Below, piece after piece: positions 30,626 to 38,613 of a stretch of DNA of 43,172 bases. Made by a program: the position numbers and the translations under genes. This DNA comes from an uncultured Dorea sp. GTDB taxonomy: Bacteria > Bacillota > Clostridia > Lachnospirales > Lachnospiraceae. Where the stretch lies: contig CAPEBR010000031.1 of assembly GCA_948602995.1 (NCBI GenBank), forward strand, positions 1-43,172, given 5' to 3'. The notes beneath the pieces were generated by a model. It saw only the letters and a program-made list of their open reading frames with translations. It had not been told where the DNA came from and ran no database searches. Numbering within the stretch: position 1 is the stretch's first letter; each line of letters opens with the position of its first letter.

Positions 30626-32806
30626 ATGGATTGTAATATGAAGACAGAGATATTAGCGCCTGCAGGTTCTGTGGCCAGTATGGAGGCTGCGCTCTGTGCA
30701 GGGGCAGATGCAGTTTATATGGGAGGCAGTATGTTTGGGGCAAGGGCATATGCGGATAACCCGGATGAGGAGCTCCTTCTTAAAGTAATTGATTATGTAC
30801 ATTTGCATGGACGTAAGATTTATCTGACGGTAAATACCCTGCTTAAGGACTCAGAACTTGCGGGGCTGGGGGATTATCTGACGCCCTATTATCTCCAGGG
30901 GCTTGATGCAGTGATTGTACAGGATGTAGGCGTGATGCAGTATATCAGAAGACATTTCCCGGGGCTGGCGCTTCATGTCAGCACCCAGGCAGCGGTGACC
31001 AATGAACCTGGAGCCGCTTTTTTTAAGGAGGCCGGTGCAGACAGAATTGTCCCGGCAAGGGAACTTTCCCTTGGAGAGATACGCAGGATGAAGGAAAAAA
31101 CAGGCCTGGAGATCGAGTGTTTTGTGCATGGCGCTATGTGCTACTGCTATTCCGGCCAGTGTCTTTTAAGCAGTATGATTGGCGGAAGGAGCGGAAACCG
31201 GGGACAGTGTGCACAGCCCTGCAGACTGCCGTATCAGGTACAGGGGAAGAGTCCGGCAGATCTTTTAAGCCTTAAAGATCTGAGTGCGGTTGACTTGATT
31301 CCGGACCTCATAGATGCAGGGATTGATTCCTTTAAGATAGAGGGACGGATGAAGCAGCCGGACTATGTCTATACAGTAGTAAGTATATACCGGAAGTATG
31401 TGGATCTTTATTTTGAAAAGGGAAGAAGTGGATACAAGGTTAAGGGAGAAGACAGAGATGATCTGGAAGGGGCCTATACGAGAAGAGGATATACCACAGG
31501 GTATTATATGCGCCAGAATGGGAGAGAGATGCTGTCTCTTTCACGGCCAAAGGAACAGAAAAATGTGCCTGAAAAGAAGAGGACATGCAGGCCGGATTAT
31601 AAAATAAAAGAAAAAATTAAGGGGAAATTCATATTTTCAGAAGGAAAGTATGCTACACTATGTCTGGAATATAAAGGAAAGCACAGAACTGTTTATAAGG
31701 AGGTTTCCGGCGAGCGGGTGCAGACGGCAGTTAAGGCGCCTCTTGAAAGAGAACGGCTGGAAAAACAGCTTCGAAAGACCGGAGACACGGCCTTTGTCTT
31801 TGATAATCTTGAGATTCTTATGGAGGGCAATGGATTTCTCCCGATGCAGTCTGTCAATGCACTCCGGAGGAAAGGGCTCCTGGCACTTCGTGATGAGATA
31901 CTGGATGGCTGCAGAAGAGAAAAGCCTGAGACAACTGTTGACAGGAGGTTTTCTGACAGGGCTCCTGATACAGTTCAGACCAGGTGTCTGTATGAAGAGG
32001 GATTCCTTGAGGCTGTTGTACAGACGAGGGAGCAGCTTAGGACGGTTCTTTCGTGTGATGCAGTATCTCTGATCTATGTGGAGGGAAGTATCGCTTTTGA
32101 CAGGGATACTCTTAAGATCGTGAAGAATGCAGGCGGGAAGCTGCAGAAGAAGTTTTTTACTGCAATGCCATACATATTCCGGGAGAGAGCGGCTTCCTGG
32201 TATGAAAGGATATATGAGATACTTCTGAGAGAATATGACGGTGTTCTGATTCGGAATTTTGAGAGTCTTTCATGGCTGAAAAGAAAAAAATACCCGAAAA
32301 GAATGGTTTCTGACAGCAATGTGTATGTATTCAACCGGGAAAGTAAAGACTTTATAAGACAGTGCGGACTTAGTGGATTTACCTTCCCGGCGGAGTTGAA
32401 TCTGCGGGAACTTACAGCTCTTGGCGGCGGTGGAATTCTTACAGTGTACGGCTATCAGCCAGTAATGGTTACGGCAAACTGCATCAAAAAGACAACCGGC
32501 ACATGCGACGGACATAACAGTGTACTTTTTCTTATAGACCGCCGGGGAAAGAAATTTGCAGTTAAAAATGAATGCCAGTACTGCTATAATGTAATATACA
32601 ATTGTGCCCCTCTTATGCTGCCTGACCTTGCTTTAGAACTTCAGTCTGTTTTCCCGGAAGGAGTGAGACTTGATTTTTCCACAGAAGGCGAAAAGAAGGT
32701 AAGGGAGATTCTTACATTATATGAAGAGGCATTTGCAAAAAAGAAACAAGTGAAGCCTCCGGCAGGGGAATATACAAGAGGACACTTGAAGCGGGGAGTA
32801 AAGTAG
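30626..32806 (+). CDS. U32 family peptidase-like protein (RlhA/YhbU type)
   Basis: A 726-residue protein with a U32 TIM-barrel in the first 300 residues (EILAPAGSVASMEAALCAGADAVYMGG) and the family signature GLEIECFVHGAMCYCYSGQCLLSS, then RSGNRGQCAQPCR. A C-terminal collagenase-like DUF3656-type region follows, ending with CGLSGFTFPAELNLREL and the Cys-rich NECQYCYNVIYNCAPL. Some U32 proteins (RlhA, TrhP) hydroxylate RNA, and their conserved cysteines (visible here in CYCYSGQC, GQCAQPC and ECQYC) probably bind an iron-sulfur cluster. RNA modification is thus a likelier role than proteolysis. The start at 30626 has a weak ribosome site; 30638 is a possible alternative. The next gene starts nine bases later. 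Confidence 0.88.
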   Translation: MDCNMKTEILAPAGSVASMEAALCAGADAVYMGGSMFGARAYADNPDEELLLKVIDYVHLHGRKIYLTVNTLLKDSELAGLGDYLTPYYLQGLDAVIVQDVGVMQYIRRHFPGLALHVSTQAAVTNEPGAAFFKEAGADRIVPARELSLGEIRRMKEKTGLEIECFVHGAMCYCYSGQCLLSSMIGGRSGNRGQCAQPCRLPYQVQGKSPADLLSLKDLSAVDLIPDLIDAGIDSFKIEGRMKQPDYVYTVVSIYRKYVDLYFEKGRSGYKVKGEDRDDLEGAYTRRGYTTGYYMRQNGREMLSLSRPKEQKNVPEKKRTCRPDYKIKEKIKGKFIFSEGKYATLCLEYKGKHRTVYKEVSGERVQTAVKAPLERERLEKQLRKTGDTAFVFDNLEILMEGNGFLPMQSVNALRRKGLLALRDEILDGCRREKPETTVDRRFSDRAPDTVQTRCLYEEGFLEAVVQTREQLRTVLSCDAVSLIYVEGSIAFDRDTLKIVKNAGGKLQKKFFTAMPYIFRERAASWYERIYEILLREYDGVLIRNFESLSWLKRKKYPKRMVSDSNVYVFNRESKDFIRQCGLSGFTFPAELNLRELTALGGGGILTVYGYQPVMVTANCIKKTTGTCDGHNSVLFLIDRRGKKFAVKNECQYCYNVIYNCAPLMLPDLALELQSVFPEGVRLDFSTEGEKKVREILTLYEEAFAKKKQVKPPAGEYTRGHLKRGVK

Positions 32807-32814
32807 GTGAAGAT

Positions 32815-34269
32815 TTGGTAAATATTATTGTAGAATTGTCAAAATATATTATGATTATACTGGTAACAATGTATACTTTTTTGTGTTTTAGTATCTTTGG
32901 ATACCAGGATCCGGACCGGAAGAAGTGGCTTCTGACACAGCAGAATGTGCTTATGTTTATGATGCAGCTTACTGCATATCTGGTAATGTACCTGGAAAAA
33001 GAGGATGTCAAGCTTCTGGCTTTTTACCTGATGCAGGTGGTACTGTTTGGTGCTACTATTGTTTTGTACACAATTATTTATCCGAAGGTCTCAAGACTTG
33101 TGATTAACAACATGTGCATGCTGCTCTGCATCGGAATGATTATGCTGACCAGGCTTGATTATACAATTGCGGTTAAGCAGTTCGTGATCGCTGCAGCTGC
33201 AATCGGCCTAAGCCTTGTCATACCAGTAATTATAAGAAAGTTCAAATTACTTTCGGAATGGCGTAAGTTTTATGCGATTATTGGGATTTTTTCTCTGGCT
33301 GCGGTTATTATAGTTGGAAGAGTGTCCAATGGAGCCATGCTTGGATTTGAGATTGCGGGAATCAATATTCAGCCGTCTGAGCTGGTAAAGATCGTGTTTG
33401 TATTCTTTGCTGCTTCCAGCTTCAAGGCATCCATAGAGTTTAGGAATATTGTGATTACGACAGGTCTTGCGGCATTTCATGTGCTGATTCTGGTTGCCTC
33501 CAAGGATCTTGGGGCAGCACTGATTATTTTTGTAGTATACCTGGTTATGCTTTATGTGGCAGCCAGACAGCCACTCTATATTGCAGCGGGGCTGGGTGCA
33601 GGAAGCGTGGCGTCTGTGGCAGCGTACTATCTGTTTAACCATGTGCGTGTGCGTGTGATTGCGTGGAAGGATCCTTTTGCAGCATACGATGTGGGAGGTT
33701 ACCAGGTGGCCCAGTCGCTTTTTGCCATTGCCACGGGAAGCTGGTTCGGTACAGGGCTCTACCAGGGTCAGCCTGAGACGATTCCGGTTGTAGAATCTGA
33801 CCTGATCTTTTCGGCCATTTCCGAGGAGATGGGACTGATCTTTGCACTGTGTATCATCTTAATCTGTGTGAGCTGTTATGTCATGTTTCTGAATATCGCC
33901 ATGCAGCTCCATACATTATTTTATAAGCTGGTTGCCCTGGGACTTGGTACCTGCTATATCTTTCAGGTGTTTCTTACCATCGGCGGCGTGACAAAGTTTA
34001 TCCCTCATACGGGTGTAACACTTCCCCTTGTAAGCTATGGAGGAAGCTCGCTGCTGAGTACGATTATTATGTTTGCAATTATTCAGGGACTGTATATATT
34101 AAGGGAAGACGAGGAGGAAGATCTTGAGAGAAGAAAGAAGGAACGGCTACGAGCAAAGAGAAGCAGTCAGGAAGCAAAAAAGAAGAGAAGAGAAACAGGA
34201 GATGTCACGAAAGGAGCGCAGAGCCGCAAACCGCGAAGACCGGAAGAAAGCAAAGAAAAAGCGCGCTAG
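32815..34269 (+). CDS. FtsW/RodA/SpoVE-family peptidoglycan polymerase
   Basis: 484 residues with ten or so hydrophobic helices. SEDS glycosyltransferases polymerise lipid II together with a class B penicillin-binding protein, here the next gene. Signatures are IQPSELVKIVFVFFAASSF after helix five and TGVTLPLVSYGGSSLLSTIIMFAIIQGL near the end, as in FtsW/RodA. The C-terminal 60 residues are very basic and acidic (EDEEEDLERRKKERLRAKRSSQEAKKKRRE) and overlap the next gene. It starts with TTG at 32815 behind AGGTGAAG, eight bases after the U32 stop. Which process it serves, septum, side wall or spore, cannot be told. Confidence 0.92.
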   Translation: MVNIIVELSKYIMIILVTMYTFLCFSIFGYQDPDRKKWLLTQQNVLMFMMQLTAYLVMYLEKEDVKLLAFYLMQVVLFGATIVLYTIIYPKVSRLVINNMCMLLCIGMIMLTRLDYTIAVKQFVIAAAAIGLSLVIPVIIRKFKLLSEWRKFYAIIGIFSLAAVIIVGRVSNGAMLGFEIAGINIQPSELVKIVFVFFAASSFKASIEFRNIVITTGLAAFHVLILVASKDLGAALIIFVVYLVMLYVAARQPLYIAAGLGAGSVASVAAYYLFNHVRVRVIAWKDPFAAYDVGGYQVAQSLFAIATGSWFGTGLYQGQPETIPVVESDLIFSAISEEMGLIFALCIILICVSCYVMFLNIAMQLHTLFYKLVALGLGTCYIFQVFLTIGGVTKFIPHTGVTLPLVSYGGSSLLSTIIMFAIIQGLYILREDEEEDLERRKKERLRAKRSSQEAKKKRRETGDVTKGAQSRKPRRPEESKEKAR

Positions 34270-35659
34270 AAACAAAGAATTCGCTAGAGTGACCTATGTC
34301 TTTGTGGCTCTTTTTATTGGGATGATGGGGTATATCTCCTACTTTAATGTTGTGAAGGGCAGTGAGGTCGTAAGAAATCCCTATAATGCAAGACTGGATT
34401 CCCAGGCGGACCGGGTGGTGCGGGGAAATATCCTTGACCGGACCGGAAAGGTTCTGGCACAGACCAATGTGGCAGAAGACGGAACCGAGACAAGGGAGTA
34501 CCCTTATGGAAATATGTTTGCCCATGTGGTCGGCTATACAGCCCAGGGAAAGACAGGGCTCGAATCCTACACAAACTTCGATCTCCTTGCCTCCAATTCA
34601 TTTTTCTTAAAAAAGATTAAAAATGAATTTCAGGACAAGAAGAATATGGGAGATAATGTTGTGACTACACTGGATGCGAAGCTCCAGGAGACGGCTTACA
34701 ATGCTCTTGGAGACTATAAAGGGGCAGTAGTGGTGATGGAACCCAGTACCGGAAAGATTCTTGTGATGGTGTCAAAGCCGGATTATGACCCCGGAAGTGT
34801 GGGCGAGAACTGGGATACTCTTATAAATGATGAAGAGAACAGTGCGCTTTTAAATCGCGCGACCCAGGGACAGTATGCGCCTGGCTCGACTTTCAAGGTC
34901 GTGACAGCGCTGGAATACATGCGGGAGCATCCGGATTATGACAGCTATGGGTATTCCTGCAATGGTGAAATTACGGTGGCGGATACTACCATCCGCTGCT
35001 ATAATGGAACTGTACACGGAGATGAGGATTTTAGGGACAGCCTGGCTAATTCCTGTAATACCTCATTCTGTAATATTGGTCTCTCCCTTGATATTCCGGC
35101 CTTCAGGAACACGGCAAAAGATCTGCTGTTTGATTCAAAGCTTCCCTGTGACCTGCCCTGTAACAAGAGCGAATTCCGCCTGAAAAAGGGAGCGCTGGAT
35201 GGCGACCGTATGATGACTGCCATGGGACAGGGGCAGACGCAGGTAAGTCCCTATCATCTGGCGCTTATTACATCTGCAATTGCTAATGGCGGCACGCTGA
35301 TGCGTCCTTATCTGGTTGACTCGGTGACAAATGATACGGGGGCAGAGATCCGGAAGAATAAACCGGAGAAGTACAGGGATCTGATGAGTGCTGCTGAAGC
35401 AGCACAGCTGAAGGATTATATGACCTCTGTGGTTGACTATGGCACCGCGTCGGTTCTTGCAGGGCAGAGTTATACGGCAGCGGGAAAGACGGGGACTGCG
35501 GAATACAGCTCAGATGAGGAAAAGGATCATTCCTGGTTTATCGGAATGAGTAATGTGGATAATCCGGAGCTGGTGATCAGTATTATTATCGAATCCTCGG
35601 ATGGGTCTGCAAGCGCGGTCAATATGGCAAAGCAGATTTTTGATGCATATTACTATTAA
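34202..35659 (+). CDS. Class B penicillin-binding protein (D,D-transpeptidase)
   Basis: 485 residues. A basic cytosolic tail, one transmembrane helix (VTYVFVALFIGMMGYISYFNV) and a short pedestal lead to a complete transpeptidase domain: SxxK in APGSTFKVV (Ser229, Lys232), SxN in LANSCNTSF, KTG in AAGKTGTAEYS. Its size and missing large N-terminal module resemble PbpA of Actinobacteria, which also pairs with a SEDS protein. The start at 34202 overlaps the FtsW-like gene by 68 bases; a TTG at 34124 would add 26 charged residues and overlap 146 bases. The AGGAG right before 34202 is closer than usual, so the start is uncertain. It crosslinks peptidoglycan and is the target of beta-lactams. Confidence 0.9.
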   Translation: MSRKERRAANREDRKKAKKKRARNKEFARVTYVFVALFIGMMGYISYFNVVKGSEVVRNPYNARLDSQADRVVRGNILDRTGKVLAQTNVAEDGTETREYPYGNMFAHVVGYTAQGKTGLESYTNFDLLASNSFFLKKIKNEFQDKKNMGDNVVTTLDAKLQETAYNALGDYKGAVVVMEPSTGKILVMVSKPDYDPGSVGENWDTLINDEENSALLNRATQGQYAPGSTFKVVTALEYMREHPDYDSYGYSCNGEITVADTTIRCYNGTVHGDEDFRDSLANSCNTSFCNIGLSLDIPAFRNTAKDLLFDSKLPCDLPCNKSEFRLKKGALDGDRMMTAMGQGQTQVSPYHLALITSAIANGGTLMRPYLVDSVTNDTGAEIRKNKPEKYRDLMSAAEAAQLKDYMTSVVDYGTASVLAGQSYTAAGKTGTAEYSSDEEKDHSWFIGMSNVDNPELVISIIIESSDGSASAVNMAKQIFDAYYY

Positions 35660-35660
35660 A

Positions 35661-35715
35661 ATGATGCCAGAGTCAAAAGGCCATGTATGAAATGTGGCGT
35701 AATCCGCGGCATCAT
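35661..35715. repeat. Hairpin after the penicillin-binding protein gene
   Basis: ATGATGCC (35661-35668) pairs perfectly with GGCATCAT (35708-35715), with an inner GCCAT/ATGTGGC stem. There is no T-run, so it may be a stabilising 3' hairpin or a repeat remnant. Confidence 0.5.
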
Positions 35716-35742
35716 GGGCAGAAGGTATTTTGAGGTGGAGGT

Positions 35743-36072
35743 ATGAGGTATTATCGTAATCTGTATTTAGGGGAGAGCATAAGGAAAAAAAGACGGAAAA
35801 TAATCAGAAAGCTGAATAAGGGAAAGCTTTTGCCAGAGGTTTATATTCTTGTGCTTCCGGAAGGAGAAGACAATCAACTGGAAATCTATGGCTGCGCCCA
35901 GTTTCTGCAGCCTTTTTTTCCTGAAAGAGACTTTTTTGTAGTTGGAATTGGAAAAGGTTTTGAAGAAGCGCTGGAAATAGTGGAAGAAATTACAAAAGAG
36001 GTGTATAATGAAACCATGGGTGCAGAAATTCGTGACTATATATTAAAAAAAGAGCAGGAAGGTGTACTGTGA
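35743..36072 (+). CDS. Conserved small protein of unknown function
   Basis: 109 residues. A basic N-terminus (SIRKKRRKIIRKLNKGKLLPEVYILVLP) leads to a mixed alpha/beta region (LEIYGCAQFLQPFFPERDFFVVGIGKGFEEALEIVEEITKEVY) with a helical tail. No known domain, signal or membrane helix is seen. It is preceded by GAGGTGGAGG and overlaps the leader of the DUF2953 gene, so it is probably translated in the same operon. Small proteins of this type occur in Lachnospiraceae next to DUF2953 and GerW-like genes, which hints at a spore or envelope role. Confidence 0.7.
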   Translation: MRYYRNLYLGESIRKKRRKIIRKLNKGKLLPEVYILVLPEGEDNQLEIYGCAQFLQPFFPERDFFVVGIGKGFEEALEIVEEITKEVYNETMGAEIRDYILKKEQEGVL

Positions 36073-36100
36073 AGTACTGTACAGTCACAGGAAGGGTAAG

Positions 36101-37201
36101 ATGCTACATATATTACTTTTGATCTTAAAAATTGCGGGCATCATATTGGCATTAATATTGGGGATAGTAATATTAATGATTTGTATTGTTCTTTTTGTGC
36201 CCGTGCGCTATGAGCTGGCAGGGAAGACAGAAGGAGATCTGGGATCTGTAAGAGGAAGGCTTCTGATTACCTGGTTTCTGAGGCTCGTGCGGGTAGATGT
36301 ATCTTATAAGGAGCAGAAGCTTAAGTGGCGGATCAGAATTGCGTGGATAAAAAGAACCGGAGGACAGAATAAGGAGGAAACCATCAATGAGGAAGACAGT
36401 GCAGAGGAGACAGAGTCTGAAGAAGCTGAGGAAGTATCTGAAGAAAATGTTGAAACAGTGGAAAAGCCTGAAGAAGAAAAAGAGGATGCAAAAGACAGGA
36501 AAATACGGACTGAGAAAGGCAGGGAGACTGAAGAGCCTGCAGAGGATCGGGAGCTTAAAAAAGGTAAAAGATCTGAAGAAGGCACATGGGAAAGGGAAAA
36601 GAATCTGGAGGAAGTATCGCAGACTGAAGCCTGCCGAGATTCTGAAGCTTCTAAGGAGGCGCAGGAAGATCAGGAAAGCAGGAAAGGTATTTTTGGAAAA
36701 ATCAAGAGCGCCATTCAGGGCATTATTGAAAAAATCAAGGGGATAATCCGTAAGATACGGGATACGCTCCAGAATGCAGGGAAAAAACTCCGGGAGCTTG
36801 GTGAAAAGAAGGATAAGATTCTTGAATTTATCCATGACGAGACTCATGTCGGTGCATTACGCAAAGGGAAGAAGGAAGTATTTCATCTGCTTAAACGGCT
36901 GAATCCCCGCAGATTTATGGTGGATATACGGTTTGGATTCGAGGATCCGGCAGTTACGGGACAGGTACTGGCCTGGCTTGGTATTCTGTATCCCTTCATG
37001 GGAGACCATGTGATGATTACACCGGACTTTGAAGGACATGTGTTCAGGGGACGAGCTGATCTGAAAGGGAAGATCTTCGGATATTATTTTCTTTTACTAT
37101 GCTGGAATCTGCTTTGGAGCAGGAATGTACGTCAGACATATAAAGATATACGAAATTTTAAATTGAATGATCAGGAGGAGTCAGGCTATGGCAGAGAATA
37201 A
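36101..37201 (+). CDS. DUF2953 domain membrane protein
   Basis: 366 residues. One N-terminal helix (LLILKIAGIILALILGIVILMICIVLFV), then the first part of the DUF2953 domain (VPVRYELAGKTEGDLGSVRGRLLITWFLRLVRVDV), a strongly charged central stretch of about 130 residues (Glu/Lys runs) and the C-terminal part (HLLKRLNPRRFMVDIRFGFEDPAVTGQVLAWLGILYPF). In Clostridia this family lies directly before gerW/ytfJ and is tied to spore formation. The ATG at 36101 follows AGGAAGGG; an in-frame GTG at 36062 adds 13 residues. The gene overlaps the next by 14 bases. Molecular function unknown. Confidence 0.8.
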   Translation: MLHILLLILKIAGIILALILGIVILMICIVLFVPVRYELAGKTEGDLGSVRGRLLITWFLRLVRVDVSYKEQKLKWRIRIAWIKRTGGQNKEETINEEDSAEETESEEAEEVSEENVETVEKPEEEKEDAKDRKIRTEKGRETEEPAEDRELKKGKRSEEGTWEREKNLEEVSQTEACRDSEASKEAQEDQESRKGIFGKIKSAIQGIIEKIKGIIRKIRDTLQNAGKKLRELGEKKDKILEFIHDETHVGALRKGKKEVFHLLKRLNPRRFMVDIRFGFEDPAVTGQVLAWLGILYPFMGDHVMITPDFEGHVFRGRADLKGKIFGYYFLLLCWNLLWSRNVRQTYKDIRNFKLNDQEESGYGRE

Positions 37202-37577
37202 TTTTAAAGGGACAGTAGAGGCTTTGTTTAAAGGAATCGAAGGTGTCGTAACATCGAAGACGGTGGTAGGCGATGCGATCCATATCGGAGATACGATTAT
37301 CCTTCCGCTTGTGGATGTATCCTTTGCGGTAGGTGCAGGTGCATGGGGGACAGATAAGAAGGATAAGGGCGCCGGAGGCATCGGCGGCAAGATGACGCCA
37401 TGTGCAGTGCTTGTGATTCAGAATGGCCAGACCAGGCTTGTGAATGTGAAGAATCAGGATACGATTACGAAGATACTTGATATGGTTCCGGATGTGGTTG
37501 ACAAGTTTACGGCCGGGAAAGAGTCCAAGATTACAGAGGAGGATGTAATGGATATTCTGAAGGAGGATGAGGCCTGA
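37188..37577 (+). CDS. gerW: GerW/YtfJ family sporulation protein
   Basis: 129 residues. YtfJ/GerW proteins are needed for the germination response to some amino acids in Bacillus and are made in sporulating cells. The hallmark VSFAVGAGAWGTDKKDKGAGGIGGKMTPCAVLVI is present, with the Gly-rich stretch and the conserved VGDAIHIGDTIILPLVDV before it. The start is at 37188 because TCAGGAGGAG precedes it; an ATG at 37167 in the same frame lies upstream of that site. It overlaps the DUF2953 gene. Confidence 0.92.
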   Translation: MAENNFKGTVEALFKGIEGVVTSKTVVGDAIHIGDTIILPLVDVSFAVGAGAWGTDKKDKGAGGIGGKMTPCAVLVIQNGQTRLVNVKNQDTITKILDMVPDVVDKFTAGKESKITEEDVMDILKEDEA

Positions 37578-37578
37578 G

Positions 37579-37725
37579 GTTACTATTCACGGGGCCGTGC
37601 ACTTTGCTGCACGGCATCCGAGCCAATAAAGTGGTGGTTTCCGGCATCCGGCCCCTCGCTGAAAGCGACTTTTAAATGGGCTGGATGCGTTACTATGAGC
37701 GGACGGCTAGTCCGTGAATAGTAAC
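37579..37725. repeat. Modular palindromic repeat, longer copy A
   Basis: 147 bp with 14-bp terminal inverted repeats GTTACTATTCACGG (37579-37592) and CCGTGAATAGTAAC (37712-37725). Inside, in order: a perfect stem GCCGTGCA-ctttgc-TGCACGGC; GGCATCCGAGCC/GGGCTGGATGC; CGCTGAAAGCG followed by CTTTTAAATGG; and an inner GTTACTAT/ATAGTAAC hairpin at 37689-37725. This order of modules is the same as in the copy at 38341. Flanks GGCCTGAG and GGCATGAT agree at six of eight bases and could be a decayed target duplication. Confidence 0.8.
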
Positions 37726-37796
37726 GGCATGATCCGGACATTCCGGGAATGATTTTCTGCCGGGGTGCATAAAATGGGAATAAAGCATTCCGGGGA

Positions 37797-37943
37797 GTGA
37801 TTGTTCTGAAGCGGATCATCGGATTTGCCTTATTCTGGGTGGCAGTGGGAATGATACTTGCACTGATTCTGCCAGGTACATTTGTGGAGGTACTGTGTAT
37901 TATATTGTGCATACTGGCAGGATATAACCTGTTTTGTTGTTAA
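37797..37943 (+). CDS. Small membrane protein, about 45-48 residues
   Basis: A short frame of 48 codons that ends in LAGYNLFCC. It has one N-terminal basic stretch and two hydrophobic segments (IIGFALFWVAVGMILALILP and VEVLCIILCILAGYNL). Its sequence plan (LKRIIGFALFW...GYNLFCC) recurs in Clostridia as far as I recall, which is why I list it. The start is unclear: GTG at 37797 directly follows the GGGGAG ribosome site; CTG at 37806 would be at a better distance and gives MKRIIGF. It lies between copy A of the repeat and rpmB. Function unknown. Confidence 0.55.
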   Translation: MIVLKRIIGFALFWVAVGMILALILPGTFVEVLCIILCILAGYNLFCC

Positions 37944-37983
37944 TAGCAGTGAAAAAGAAAATCAGAAGATTTAGAAATAGTGC

Positions 37984-38012
37984 TTGCATTTCCCTGTCCA
38001 ATCTGCTAAGAT
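37984..38012 (+). promoter_or_regulatory. Promoter of rpmB
   Basis: TTGCAT (37984-37989), 17 bases, TAAGAT (38007-38012), 57 bases ahead of the start. Confidence 0.6.
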
Positions 38013-38068
38013 ATTAGTGTTGTGAGTTCGTATTATCGAGCTATATAGGAGCGTTAGGAGGTGCAGTC

Positions 38069-38257
38069 ATGGCTAAATGTGCTATTTGTGAAAAGGGTGC
38101 TCACTTTGGAAACCATGTGAGTCATTCTCATAGAAAAACACCAAAGATCTGGAAGTCCAATGTAAAGTCTGTCCGTATTAAGACAGAGAACGGCGGAACA
38201 AAGAAGATGTATGTATGTACTTCCTGTCTTCGGTCAGGAAAAGTAGAGCGTGCATAA
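38069..38257 (+). CDS. rpmB: Large ribosomal subunit protein bL28
   Basis: 62 residues, the standard short Firmicute form. The zinc-ribbon cysteines are visible in AKCAICEKG and YVCTSCLRSGKV, and the middle has SHSHRKTPKIWKSNVKSVRI. It is part of the large ribosomal subunit. The ribosome site is TAGGAGGTGCA. In many clostridial genomes it stands next to the Asp23-DAK2-recG run, as here. Confidence 0.97.
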   Translation: MAKCAICEKGAHFGNHVSHSHRKTPKIWKSNVKSVRIKTENGGTKKMYVCTSCLRSGKVERA

Positions 38258-38274
38258 TCAAAGAAAAGCAAATG

Positions 38275-38306
38275 AACTCAGATTTTATAAAATCTGAGTT
38301 TTTTGT
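38275..38306 (+). terminator. Terminator of rpmB
   Basis: A perfect 26-base palindrome, arms AACTCAGATTTTA and TAAAATCTGAGTT, with a T-run after it. The following T-run AGTTTTTT is itself repeated after the next repeat unit. Confidence 0.9.
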
Positions 38307-38339
38307 TACTGTGAACGGAGTGAACAGTAACAGTTTTTT
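38297..38339. repeat. Solo 27-bp GTTACTG unit in the rpmB terminator tail
   Basis: The unit occupies 38305-38331 and starts GTTACTGTGAACGG. It lies between AGTTTTTT (38297-38304) and AGTTTTTT (38332-38339), which looks like a duplicated terminator T-run. Identical to the units at 15640 and 38447. Confidence 0.75.
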
Positions 38340-38340
38340 G

Positions 38341-38473
38341 GTTACTGTTCACACAGGACTTTGCATTTACTGCAAAGTCCGTAAGAAAATGATTCAGGTG
38401 TGAGCAAATCCCATTCGCGAAGCGAATTTTAAATGGATTTGCGAAGGTTACTGTGAACGGAGTGAACAGTAAC
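38341..38473. repeat. Modular palindromic repeat, longer copy B
   Basis: 133 bp with perfect 12-bp terminal inverted repeats GTTACTGTTCAC (38341-38352) and GTGAACAGTAAC (38462-38473). Modules in order: GGACTTTGC/GCAAAGTCC (38356-38380); GCAAATCC-c-ATTCGC-gaa-GCGAAT-tttaaat-GGATTTGC (38403-38442); and a final 27-bp unit at 38447-38473. Both ends are flanked by AGTTTTTTG (38332-38340 and 38474-38482). Confidence 0.85.
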
Positions 38474-38513
38474 AGTTTTTTGTATAATACAGGAAATTTC
38501 TGAGTATTTTTAT

Positions 38514-38542
38514 TTGTAATATGCAGCGAAACAGAGTATAAT
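38514..38542 (+). promoter_or_regulatory. Promoter of the asp23 gene run
   Basis: TTGTAA (38514-38519), 17 bases, TATAAT (38537-38542), 72 bases ahead of the Asp23-type gene. Confidence 0.7.
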
Positions 38543-38613
38543 ATGATTGATCATTTGTGTCAGGATTTATATAGGAACGTTTTTGATTGATATGTAGAAG
38601 TGGAGGTTCTTTT

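Noticed and set aside
30626..32806. Frameshift or gene fusion in the long U32 protein
   Set aside because: The frame is continuous, and the C-terminal extension with a second Cys cluster is known in long members of this family.
36173..36847. A 224-codon minus-strand frame, very Phe/Leu-rich
   Set aside because: It is the complement of the Glu/Lys-rich stretch of the DUF2953 gene. Its apparent membrane nature is an artefact of that composition.
37579..38482. Integron-type attC sites
   Set aside because: The imperfect palindromes and GTTAC ends recall attC, but the GTTRRRY core is not matched, no integrase gene is visible, and the repeats do not bracket cassettes.
38305..38482. CRISPR array
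   Set aside because: Only two identical 36-base copies with a 106-base gap that itself folds into hairpins; no series of regular spacers and no cas genes.
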